Source: Beijerinckiaceae bacterium (GTDB lineage: Bacteria > Pseudomonadota > Alphaproteobacteria > Rhizobiales > Beijerinckiaceae). Taken from it: 6,506 nt of DNA. Below, piece after piece: positions 1-6,410 of this stretch. The position numbers and the translations under genes were made by a program. How positions within the stretch are numbered: position 1 is the stretch's first letter; every line of letters begins with the position of its first letter. The stretch is from the NCBI GenBank assembly GCA_947456315.1, contig CANGRU010000100.1, positions 1-6,506 of the forward strand, written 5' to 3'. Below the pieces are notes generated by a model. It was given only the letters and a program-made list of their open reading frames with translations, was not told the DNA's origin and made no database searches.

Positions 1-319
1 CTCGGCGCACCGCAAGGCGTTGAATGCGCGCAACTTCACGCAATGTGACTCGCTGCTCATCGGCGACAAATGTGGCGCGCATACCGTGCCCTATATCGAA
101 GCCAAGACCTCGACGGCGCAATTCGAGCACGAAGCGACCACCTCGAAGATTTCCGAGGATCAGCTGTTCTATTGCATGCAGCGCGGGCTTTCGGCAGAAG
201 AGGCCACAGCTCTGATCGTCAACGGCTTCGTGCGCGATGTGCTGCAACAGCTGCCGATGGAATTTGCGGTCGAAGCGCAGAAGCTCATTTCCATCAGCCT
301 TGAAGGCTCGGTGGGGTGA
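1..319 (+). CDS. sufB: SufB, Fe-S cluster scaffold (C-terminal part, 5' end outside window)
   Basis: This is the last 105 codons of SufB, the scaffold subunit on which Fe-S clusters are assembled in the cytosolic SufBC2D complex. The reading frame is open from base 2 (base 1 ends the preceding codon), so the gene starts upstream of the window. The tail is nearly identical in pattern to the E. coli SufB C-terminus: [18 protein letters not shown], then [19 protein letters not shown], ending [19 protein letters not shown]. The Cys of TQC (bases 44-46) aligns with E. coli Cys405, and the EHE triad (His at 128-130) aligns with Glu432/His433/Glu434. These residues are implicated in cluster formation at the SufB-SufD interface. 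The gene is followed by a 152-base spacer carrying a hairpin repeat, then sufC. Nothing in the visible part is broken. Confidence 0.97.
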   Translation, partial: SAHRKALNARNFTQCDSLLIGDKCGAHTVPYIEAKTSTAQFEHEATTSKISEDQLFYCMQRGLSAEEATALIVNGFVRDVLQQLPMEFAVEAQKLISISLEGSVG

Positions 320-344
320 TCTGATGTTGCCAATCATTCAGACC

Positions 345-428
345 CGTCATTGCGAGCGCAGCGAAGCAATCCAGACACCTCACTTGGTGCTTCTGGATTG
401 CTTCGTCGCTGCGCTCCTCGCAATGACG
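345..428. repeat. Palindromic intergenic repeat forming a long imperfect hairpin
   Basis: The left arm (345-375) begins CGTCATTGCGAG and ends AAGCAATCCAGA. The right arm (392-428) is its reverse complement with two extra 3-base blocks. Pairing reads as 12 bp, a 3-base bulge, 7 bp, a 3-base bulge, then 12 bp. Inside it, CACC (376-379) can pair with GGTG (386-389), leaving a 6-base loop and a 2-base bulge (390-391). The result is one hairpin of about 35 bp. Short palindromes of this sequence type recur in many alphaproteobacterial genomes (known from general familiarity, not a search). I see no target-site duplication next to the arms, no transposase, and no T-run after the stem, so it does not look like an intrinsic terminator. 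It sits entirely between the sufB stop and the sufC start, where it would be transcribed in the operon mRNA. Confidence 0.9.
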
Positions 429-471
429 ATGCCGCGCACATGCGCCTGAGCCAGATACGGACACGAGACAC

Positions 472-1221
472 ATGATTGAAATTCGCAATCTCCACGCTGA
501 AATCGATGGCAAGCAGATCATCAACGGTCTTTCACTGAAGGTGAATGACGGGGAAGTGGCGGCCATCATGGGCCCCAATGGCTCGGGCAAGTCGACGCTC
601 TCTTATGTCATCTCCGGCCGTGACGGCTATGATGTGACGGGCGGCGAGATTTTGCTCAATGGCGAAAATATTCTGGAAATGAACGCGGCAGAACGCGCAG
701 CCCATGGTGTGTTTCTGGCGTTTCAATATCCGCTCGAAATTCCCGGCGTCACCACCATGACCTTCCTGAAGGCCTGCCTCAATGCGCAGCGCAAGTCGCG
801 CGGTGAGGCTGAGCTGTCGACTCCCGATTTCATGAAGCGTGTGAAGGCTGGTGCCGAACAACTCGGTGTGCCGCAAGACATGTTGCGCCGTGCGCTGAAC
901 GTCGGCTTTTCGGGTGGCGAAAAGAAGCGCATGGAAGTGCTGCAGATGTCGCTGCTGGAGCCGACCTTTGCCATTCTGGACGAGACGGACTCCGGCCTTG
1001 ATATTGATGCGCTGCGCATCGTGTCTGAAGGCGTCAACGCTTTGCGTGATCCCAAGCGGTCCTTCCTTGTGATTACCCATTATCAGCGTCTGCTCGATTA
1101 CATCGTGCCTGACACGGTGCATGTCATGTCGAAGGGCCAGATCGTGAAAACGGGCCCCAAGGAATTGGCGCTTGAGCTCGAAGCCAATGGCTATCGTGAT
1201 TATGTCGGCGAGGCGGCGTGA
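472..1221 (+). CDS. sufC: SufC, ABC-type ATPase of the SUF complex
   Basis: SufC is the soluble ATPase that binds SufB and SufD and drives the conformational change needed for cluster assembly; it is not a transporter subunit. The 249-residue product has the usual family length and all ABC motifs: Walker A GPNGSGKST (residues 34-42), Q-loop Gln85 (FLAFQYP), signature FSGGEKKR (146-153), Walker B FAILDE with catalytic Glu171, D-loop SGLD (174-177), and switch His203 (VITHYQ). The signature sequence and the ETDSGLDIDAL segment are diagnostic of SufC rather than of other ABC ATPases. The ATG at 472 gives the standard SufC N-terminus (MIEIRNLHAEIDGK). Its ribosome-binding site is weak, only GAG at 465-467. 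The gene starts 44 bases after the hairpin repeat, and its stop overlaps the sufD ATG by one base. Confidence 0.98.
   Translation: MIEIRNLHAEIDGKQIINGLSLKVNDGEVAAIMGPNGSGKSTLSYVISGRDGYDVTGGEILLNGENILEMNAAERAAHGVFLAFQYPLEIPGVTTMTFLKACLNAQRKSRGEAELSTPDFMKRVKAGAEQLGVPQDMLRRALNVGFSGGEKKRMEVLQMSLLEPTFAILDETDSGLDIDALRIVSEGVNALRDPKRSFLVITHYQRLLDYIVPDTVHVMSKGQIVKTGPKELALELEANGYRDYVGEAA
1210..1213 (+). promoter_or_regulatory. Ribosome-binding site deciding the sufD start
   Basis: GAGG inside the last codons of sufC lies 7 bases before the ATG at 1221. The in-frame GTG at 1218, one codon earlier, would be only 4 bases away, so the ATG is preferred. Confidence 0.6.
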
Positions 1222-2555
1222 TGGCAGGCGTGGTAAAAACGCCATCGGCTACAGAAGCCAAACTGGCGGCAGATTATTCTGGCGTGCGCGAAGCACTGCC
1301 GGGCACAAGCGCTGTCGGCCAATTGCGTGATGCAGCTTTTGACGAGTTTGTGAGCCTTGGTTTGCCGAGCCGTCGTGTCGAGGCTTGGCATTATACGGAT
1401 TTGCGCATTGCCATGCGCGAGGCTTTGCCTTTGGCGAAAGCGACACGCGCTGGTGTTGCGGTCAACACTCTGGCACCGGCTATTGCTGATGTTGAAACCA
1501 TTCGTCTTGTTCTGGTCGATGGCTTCTTTGCACCCGACATGTCAGATGTCGCAAGTCTGCCCAAGGGTGTCAGTGTCTCTTCACTCGCAGATGGTCTGAC
1601 CAAGGGTGATGCGGCCCTGATGGAGGCGCTATCAGCTTCGGGCCTCGGGCAGGGTGATGCAGCGCTCGCACTCAATACGGCCTTTATGCAAGGCGGTGTG
1701 ATCATCGATGTTGCAGCTGGTGCGCAAGTGTCATCTGCTATCGAGATTGTGTCGCTGACCTCTGATGGTGCTGCACAGGCCGTCTATGCGCGCTCATTTC
1801 TGCGCCTGGGCCAAGGCGCGAAAGTGACTGTGATTGAACGCGAGGCGGGTGGTGCCTCTCACGCACAACAGCGCAACAATGCCTTTTTGATCATGGTGGC
1901 CGACGAGGCGCAGGTCGAGCATGTGTTTGTGCCAGCGCTTTGGCATGCAGGTTCGACGCATGTAGCCTCATTGCTGGTATCACTTGGTGCCAAGTCGCAA
2001 TTCAATTCGTTCACGCTGACGCGCGGCGGTGGTTTGCTGCGCCGTCAGGTGTTCATGCGTTTTGATGGCGAACATGCCAAGGGACAGCTGGCAGGAGCAA
2101 GTCTGCTCCAAGGCAAGGATCATGCGGATACGACACTGGTCGTGCAGCATGTGGCCGCTCATTGCGAGAGCCGCGAATATTTCAAAACCGTGCTCGATGG
2201 TGAGGCTACCGGTGTCTATCAGGGCAAGGTGATGGTGGCGCCGGGTGCGCAAAAGACCGATGGCGCGATGAAGAGCCATGCAATCTTGCTGTCCGACAAT
2301 GCGACGATGAACAACAAGCCCGAGCTTGAAATCTTTGCCGACGATGTCGTGTGCGGACATGGCGCGACGGTGGCCCAGCTTGATGAAGACCAGATCTTTT
2401 ACGCCATGGCACGCGGTCTGCCGAAGCCCGTTGCAGAATCGATGCTGCTGGAAGCTTTCGTGGACGAGGCAACCGACCGCGTCGAGAACGAGGCTTTGCA
2501 AGCCTATCTCAAGGGGCTCATTGCGCAGTGGCTCGCAGCACGGGGGCGCGCATGA
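1221..2555 (+). CDS. sufD: SufD, Fe-S assembly complex subunit
   Basis: SufD is the SufB paralogue that pairs with SufB and binds SufC in the SufBC2D complex; it takes part in cluster formation at the subunit interface and in iron acquisition. The product is 444 residues from ATG 1221, close to the usual 420-450. The C-terminal half carries the family signatures: GVYQGKVMVAPGAQKTDGAMKSHAILLSDNATMNNKPELEI, then FADDVVCGHGATVAQLDEDQIFYAMARGL. His380 in CGHGAT (codon 2358-2360) aligns with E. coli SufD His360, required for cluster assembly. The LDEDQIFYAMARGL stretch mirrors [14 protein letters not shown] in SufB, showing the paralogy. The N-terminal third is less conserved, which is normal. An in-frame GTG at 1218 would add one residue. 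Translation is probably coupled to sufC (TGATG) and to sufS (ATGA). Confidence 0.96.
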   Translation: MAGVVKTPSATEAKLAADYSGVREALPGTSAVGQLRDAAFDEFVSLGLPSRRVEAWHYTDLRIAMREALPLAKATRAGVAVNTLAPAIADVETIRLVLVDGFFAPDMSDVASLPKGVSVSSLADGLTKGDAALMEALSASGLGQGDAALALNTAFMQGGVIIDVAAGAQVSSAIEIVSLTSDGAAQAVYARSFLRLGQGAKVTVIEREAGGASHAQQRNNAFLIMVADEAQVEHVFVPALWHAGSTHVASLLVSLGAKSQFNSFTLTRGGGLLRRQVFMRFDGEHAKGQLAGASLLQGKDHADTTLVVQHVAAHCESREYFKTVLDGEATGVYQGKVMVAPGAQKTDGAMKSHAILLSDNATMNNKPELEIFADDVVCGHGATVAQLDEDQIFYAMARGLPKPVAESMLLEAFVDEATDRVENEALQAYLKGLIAQWLAARGRA

Positions 2556-3784
2556 CTATGAATGCTTCTTATGATGTGGAGGCCATCCGCCGGGATTTTC
2601 CGATCCTTACCGAGCGCCCCTATGGCAAACCGCTTGTTTATCTCGACAATGCCGCGTCTGCGCAAAAGCCCCGTCAAGTGATCGACCGCATGGTGCATGC
2701 TTATAGCCACGAATATGCGAATGTGCATCGCGGCCTGCATTATCTGGCCAATGCGGCGACCGAAGCGTTTGAAGGCGCGCGCGAGAAGGTGCGTGACTTC
2801 CTAAACGCGGGTTCGATTGAAGAGATTGTCTTCACGCGTTCTGCGACTGAAGCCATCAATATTGTTGCTGCGGCCTTTGGTCAGGCCCATCTGCAGGCTG
2901 GTGACGAGATCGTGCTCTCGATCATGGAGCATCATTCCAACATTGTGCCCTGGCATTTTCATCGCGAACGCAAGGGCGTTGCGCTGAAATGGGTCGGCGT
3001 GGGTGAGGATGGTTCCTTCTCGCTGGACGAATTCGAAAAGACGCTGACGTCAAAAACCAAGATTGTCGCCATCACGCATATGTCGAATGTGCTGGGCACA
3101 GTTGTTCCGGTGAAGGATGTCATCCGCATCGCGCATGCGCGCGGCATTCCGGTGCTGGTCGATGGGTCTCAGGGCGCCTGTCATCTCGATGTTGATGTGC
3201 GTGATCTGGATGCCGACTTCTATGTCTTCACCGGACACAAGACCTATGGGCCGACCGGCATCGGTGTGCTCTATGGCAAGCGTGAATGGCTCGAGAAATT
3301 GCCGCCCTATAATGGCGGTGGTGAAATGATCCAGACCGTGACCATGGACACGGTGACCTATAACACGCCGCCGCATCGCTTTGAGGCTGGAACGCCGCCC
3401 ATTGTGCAGGCCATCGGTCTGGGTGCGGCGCTCGACTATATGCAGAGTATCGGACGCGCCAATATTCGCGCGCATGAAAATGCGCTGGCTGCCTATGCGC
3501 AGGAACGTTTGGCCCGTCTCAATTCCATTCGTCTCATCGGCACGGCGCCCGGCAAGGGTGCCATTGTGTCGTTCGAGATGAAGGGTGCGCATGCCCATGA
3601 TGTCGCGACCGTGATTGATCGCTCGGGCGTGGCGGTGCGCGCCGGCACCCATTGCGCCATGCCGCTGATGACGCGCTTTGGTGTGACATCGACGTGCCGT
3701 GCGTCTTTTGCCATGTATAATACGCGGGCCGAGGTGGATGCGCTGGTCGATGCGCTCGCCAAAGCTGAAACCCTGTTTGCTTGA
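2552..3784 (+). CDS. sufS: SufS, group II cysteine desulfurase
   Basis: SufS is a PLP enzyme converting L-cysteine to L-alanine and leaving a persulfide on its catalytic cysteine, the sulfur donor for SufBCD. The 410-residue product is the normal length for the SufS/CsdA (class V aminotransferase fold) family. Visible residues are the cofactor-contact histidines in MEHHSNIVPW (127-128), Asp204 and Gln207 in VDGSQGACH, the Schiff-base Lys230 in TGHKTYGPTGIG, and catalytic Cys368 in AGTHCAMPLM. The RAGTHCAMPLM form and short active-site loop mark group II (SufS) rather than IscS/NifS. I chose ATG 2552, which overlaps the sufD stop as ATGA and follows GGGGG (2542-2546). A GTG at 2528 would add 8 residues inside sufD; ATG 2558 is a less likely start. 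SufE or SufU, the usual activating partner, is not in the window. Confidence 0.97.
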   Translation: MTMNASYDVEAIRRDFPILTERPYGKPLVYLDNAASAQKPRQVIDRMVHAYSHEYANVHRGLHYLANAATEAFEGAREKVRDFLNAGSIEEIVFTRSATEAINIVAAAFGQAHLQAGDEIVLSIMEHHSNIVPWHFHRERKGVALKWVGVGEDGSFSLDEFEKTLTSKTKIVAITHMSNVLGTVVPVKDVIRIAHARGIPVLVDGSQGACHLDVDVRDLDADFYVFTGHKTYGPTGIGVLYGKREWLEKLPPYNGGGEMIQTVTMDTVTYNTPPHRFEAGTPPIVQAIGLGAALDYMQSIGRANIRAHENALAAYAQERLARLNSIRLIGTAPGKGAIVSFEMKGAHAHDVATVIDRSGVAVRAGTHCAMPLMTRFGVTSTCRASFAMYNTRAEVDALVDALAKAETLFA

Positions 3785-3797
3785 GGTTGCGGGTAAG

Positions 3798-4178
3798 ATG
3801 ACTGACCTGTCGAACGATACGCAGCCCAACAAGCCAGAGCTGGCTTTGCCAGTCGCGCTGCCTCCTGAAGAGCTGGAGAAGCTGGCCGAAGATATTGTGG
3901 TCGCGCTCAAGACTGTGTTCGATCCGGAAATTCCGGTCGATATTTACGAGCTCGGCCTGATCTACAAAATCGATGTCGATGATTCACGTTTCGTGAACAT
4001 CAACATGACCCTGACGGCACCCGGTTGCCCTGTGGCTGGTGAAATGCCGCAATGGGTCGAGAATGCTGTGTGCGGCGTGCCCGGTGTGTCGGGGGCCAAA
4101 GCGCAATTGGTGTTTGATCCCCCGTGGGATCAAAGCCGGATGTCGGATGAAGCGCGCGTTGCGCTGGATATGTGGTAG
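3798..4178 (+). CDS. sufT: SUF-associated DUF59/MIP18-family protein (SufT-like)
   Basis: This 126-residue protein belongs to the DUF59/MIP18 (PaaD/YitW-like) family that accompanies suf operons. Relatives act in maturation or transfer of Fe-S clusters, but the biochemical step is not firmly known. The core runs from about residue 26 to the end: VFDPEIPVDIYELGLIYKIDV (40-60), the MTLTAPGCP motif with the family's conserved Cys77, and the terminal VFDPPWD (105-111). A poorly conserved N-terminal tail of about 25 residues is rich in Asn, Pro and Leu. ATG 3798 follows the sufS stop by 13 bases, with GAGG at 3783-3786 and GGGTAAG directly before the start. The frame stays open back to 3699, but that stretch is sufS in another frame and is not family-like. 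The symbol follows usage for DUF59 proteins in suf operons and is less secure than the family. Confidence 0.93.
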   Translation: MTDLSNDTQPNKPELALPVALPPEELEKLAEDIVVALKTVFDPEIPVDIYELGLIYKIDVDDSRFVNINMTLTAPGCPVAGEMPQWVENAVCGVPGVSGAKAQLVFDPPWDQSRMSDEARVALDMW

Positions 4179-4217
4179 ATTGAACGTGAACTCATTCGTC
4201 GGGCCTTGAACCCGGCC

Positions 4218-4224
4218 GAGGGAG
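4218..4224 (+). promoter_or_regulatory. Ribosome-binding site deciding the sufA start
   Basis: GAGGGAG directly precedes two in-frame ATGs, at 4225 and 4231. GGAG (4221-4224) is 6 bases before ATG 4231, a good spacing, but abuts ATG 4225. The second ATG is therefore favoured; the difference is two residues (Met-Asp). Confidence 0.6.
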
Positions 4225-4230
4225 ATGGAC

Positions 4231-4608
4231 ATGACATTGGCAAATGTGCAGACAAGGCCACGCCCGCAGGTCGTGCGCTTGACGGATGCCGCCGCGCAGC
4301 GCGTGCGCGAGATTATGGATGCCGCTGAAAAGCCGGTCGCTGGTCTGCGTGTGGGCGTGAAAAACGGCGGCTGTGCCGGCATGTCCTATACAATGGAATG
4401 GGCCGAGGACGTTGGCCCTTATGATGAAATCATCGAAGACAAGGGTGTGAAGGTTCTCATTGACCCCAAGGCCGTGATGTTTCTGCTCGGCACGGAGATG
4501 GATTTCAAGGCCGACAAATTGTCATCCGGCTTTACCTTCAACAATCCCAACCAGACGGCGGCCTGTGGCTGCGGGGAAAGCGTGACGATAGAGCCCGCCA
4601 AGGCTTGA
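4231..4608 (+). CDS. sufA: SufA/IscA-type Fe-S carrier protein
   Basis: This is an A-type carrier (HesB/IscA/SufA family), a small cytosolic protein that receives a cluster from the SufBCD scaffold and hands it to apo-targets. The 125-residue product has the three family cysteines: Cys48 in VKNGGCAGMSY, and Cys112 and Cys114 in ACGCGESV near the C-terminus. Other family marks are GLRVGVKNGGCAGM, VLIDPKAVMFLLGTEMDF and GFTFNNPNQTAACGCG. The N-terminal 12 residues before VVRLTDAAAQRVREIM are a short variable extension. Its place at the end of the suf cluster supports SufA over ErpA or IscA, but A-type proteins cannot be separated with certainty by sequence alone. ATG 4225 is an alternative start. 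About 52 bases without an obvious promoter separate it from the DUF59 gene, so it is probably cotranscribed. Confidence 0.95.
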   Translation: MTLANVQTRPRPQVVRLTDAAAQRVREIMDAAEKPVAGLRVGVKNGGCAGMSYTMEWAEDVGPYDEIIEDKGVKVLIDPKAVMFLLGTEMDFKADKLSSGFTFNNPNQTAACGCGESVTIEPAKA

Positions 4609-4700
4609 AGTCTGCTCCGCGGCCTTGCCGCACCCAGCCCATGGGCCTAAAAGCAGGGCACGGGTTTTGAGCCCGACTCACCCCCTCATGTTGAGGCCGG
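4609..4700. other. Non-coding gap with small inverted repeats, end of suf operon
   Basis: No gene is apparent in this 92-base gap. It holds a GCGGC/GCCGC stem (4619-4623 with 4627-4631, 3-base loop), the perfect palindrome GCCCATGGGC (4637-4646), and an imperfect 10-bp stem between GGGCCTAAAA (4643-4652) and TTTTGAGCCC (4665-4674). A last CCTCA/TGAGG stem (4684-4688 with 4692-4696) covers the GAGG of the next gene. None is followed by a T-run, so a Rho-independent terminator cannot be claimed, although this is where the suf transcript would be expected to end. I see no confident -35/-10 promoter for the downstream gene. Confidence 0.45.
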
Positions 4701-6410
4701 ATGACCATCGCCCGCATCATCGAACCGCTCGCGCTCGCACTCGACACAAGCCTTGCCTCGCACCGCCGTGCGGGCCTGATGCTGGTGCTGGCCTCGCTCG
4801 CTTTGTTTCTGCCGGGCCTGTTCAGCTTGCAGCCGATGGATCGCGACGAGCCGCGCTTTGCTCAAGCCACCAAACAAATGATCGAGACCGGCGATTATGT
4901 CGCCATCCGCTTTCAGGATGAGGCGCGCAACAAAAAGCCTGTCGGCATTTACTGGATGCAGGCAGGTGTGGTGCGCACCGCTGAGGCGCTCGGCCTGCCA
5001 CAGGCGCGCACCACCATCTGGGTCTATCGTCTTGTGTCGCTGTTGGGCGCTGTTAGCGCCGTGTTGCTGACCTATTGGACAGCCCTTGTCTTTGTCACAC
5101 GACGCAATGCGTTTCTGGCAGCTCTTCTGTTTGGCTCGACCATTCTGATTGGTGTGGAAGCGCGATTGGCCAAAACCGATGCTGTCGTGCTTGCGACAAT
5201 CATGGCGGCTATGGGCGCGCTAGCACGCTTTTATCTCGCACCCGACAAAGAGCGCGGCTGGAGGCTGCCTTTTATTTTCTGGAGTGCGATCGGCATCGGC
5301 CTTTTAGTGAAAGGCCCGATCACGCCGATGGTGCCCTTGTTTGCAGGCCTTGTATTGGCAGTGAAGGATCGCGGTGCAAAGTGGTTTGGCGCGCTGCGTC
5401 CCTTGCCGGGTCTTGTCTGGGCCTTGCTGATTGTCGTGCCATGGTTTGTGTTGATCATGATTGCGACACAGGGCGCGTTTCTGGCGGATTCTGTTGGCAA
5501 TGACATGCTTGGCAAAGTCGGTGCGGGGCAGGAAAACCACGGCGCACCGCCCGGCACTTATCTGCTCGCCTTCTGGGCCACAGCTTGGCCGATGGCACCC
5601 TTCGCGGCTTTGGCGGCCGCTTTTGCATGGACCGCACGGCGCGAAAAAGCAGTCGCCTTTCTGCTGGCCTGGATCGTGCCGTTCTGGCTCGTGTTCGAGG
5701 CCGTGCCGACCAAACTGCCGCATTATGTTTTGCCGGCCTATCCCGCCATTGCCATTCTGATCATGCTTGCCTTCGAGCGTGGGTCGCTGGTTGCGCAAAG
5801 GCTATGGGCACGTGTTCTGCTGCGTCTGGTGCCACTGCTTGCACTTGTTTTGGTCGCGGCTGGCTTGGGACTGTGGGGCTGGAGTGGCAAATTGCCGGGC
5901 ACGGCAGCATTTGCCGTGATGCCGTTCCTGCTGTGGCTGTCGCTTCATCTGTTGCGTGACATCGGAACAGAAAAAACCGAGACATCTGTGCTGGCTTCTA
6001 TCGCGCTGGCCTTTTGTGCCTATGTCTTCGTGTTCTCGGGCATTATGACCAGCGGTACTTTCGAGGCTTGGCGCATGTCGCCGCGTTTGGCAGATGCTGC
6101 GCGCCATGCACTTGCGCCACAGACATCATGCACAAACTCGTCTGCCGCCACGGTCGGCTTTAACGAGCCAAGCCTTGTTTTTCTGGCCGGCACGGATTTG
6201 TTGATGACGAGCGGTGAAGAAGCCGCGCGGTTTGTCCAATCTGCCCCTTGCCGTGTGGCCTTTGTCGATACCCGTGCGGAGGCGGCCTTCAAATCAGCCC
6301 TCACCGATACAACTCCCATTGCCTTGGCCTCACGTGTGGAAGGGCTCAATCTGAATGGGGGCCGCAAACTTGATATCGGCATTTATGTGCTGAAAGTGCC
6401 GCAGCCATGA
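4701..6410 (+). CDS. ArnT/PMT-family membrane glycosyltransferase
   Basis: This 569-residue inner-membrane protein resembles the GT-C enzymes ArnT (aminoarabinose to lipid A) and the PMT mannosyltransferases, which take sugars from polyprenyl-phosphate donors on the periplasmic side. A first membrane segment at about 25-43 is followed by the family's acidic loop motif MDRDEPRFAQATKQM (46-60; Asp49-Glu50 the likely catalytic pair). Next come KKPVGIYWMQ (78-87), RLAKTDA (155-161), a run of hydrophobic segments to about residue 450, and KLPHYVLPAYPA (338-349), matching the conserved ArnT stretch. The last 110 or so residues look soluble and probably periplasmic. Donor and acceptor cannot be told from sequence, so no symbol is given. 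ATG 4701 has GAGG 4 bases upstream; ATG 4779 would remove 26 residues ahead of the first membrane segment. Its stop overlaps the next ATG (ATGA). Confidence 0.88.
   Translation: MTIARIIEPLALALDTSLASHRRAGLMLVLASLALFLPGLFSLQPMDRDEPRFAQATKQMIETGDYVAIRFQDEARNKKPVGIYWMQAGVVRTAEALGLPQARTTIWVYRLVSLLGAVSAVLLTYWTALVFVTRRNAFLAALLFGSTILIGVEARLAKTDAVVLATIMAAMGALARFYLAPDKERGWRLPFIFWSAIGIGLLVKGPITPMVPLFAGLVLAVKDRGAKWFGALRPLPGLVWALLIVVPWFVLIMIATQGAFLADSVGNDMLGKVGAGQENHGAPPGTYLLAFWATAWPMAPFAALAAAFAWTARREKAVAFLLAWIVPFWLVFEAVPTKLPHYVLPAYPAIAILIMLAFERGSLVAQRLWARVLLRLVPLLALVLVAAGLGLWGWSGKLPGTAAFAVMPFLLWLSLHLLRDIGTEKTETSVLASIALAFCAYVFVFSGIMTSGTFEAWRMSPRLADAARHALAPQTSCTNSSAATVGFNEPSLVFLAGTDLLMTSGEEAARFVQSAPCRVAFVDTRAEAAFKSALTDTTPIALASRVEGLNLNGGRKLDIGIYVLKVPQP

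Noticed and set aside
345..428. Intrinsic terminator or attenuator at the sufB-sufC hairpin
   Set aside because: No T-run follows the stem, and sufC is an obligate partner of sufB, so full termination here is unlikely. Partial effects are left open in the findings.
345..428. CRISPR repeat or insertion sequence
   Set aside because: There are only two arms in inverted orientation with no spacer series, no transposase and no flanking duplication visible.
532..1245. Long - strand open frame (237 codons) opposite sufC
   Set aside because: Antisense to sufC with all its ABC motifs; composition is typical of a complement-strand shadow.
2528..2551. GTG start for SufS, 8 codons earlier
   Set aside because: The ATGA overlap at 2552 and the GGGGG tract 5 bases before it fit better; the added residues are not part of the SufS family N-terminus.
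3699..3797. N-terminal extension of the DUF59 protein by 33 residues
   Set aside because: The extension lies within sufS in another frame, is Arg/Pro/Trp-rich and unlike family members; ATG 3798 has a suitable upstream site just after the sufS stop.
3050..3910. Long - strand open frame (286 codons) opposite sufS and the DUF59 gene
   Set aside because: It is antisense to well-supported genes, its product has no recognisable family and is rich in His/Arg, as expected from the complement of GC-rich coding DNA.
4179..4230. Separate promoter for sufA
   Set aside because: A TTGAAC-like hexamer is present near 4181, but no acceptable -10 box at the right distance; simple cotranscription explains the arrangement.
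4625..4921. Small + strand open frame overlapping the gap and the glycosyltransferase start
   Set aside because: Overlaps the well-supported glycosyltransferase in another frame; Pro/His/Arg-rich product without family features.
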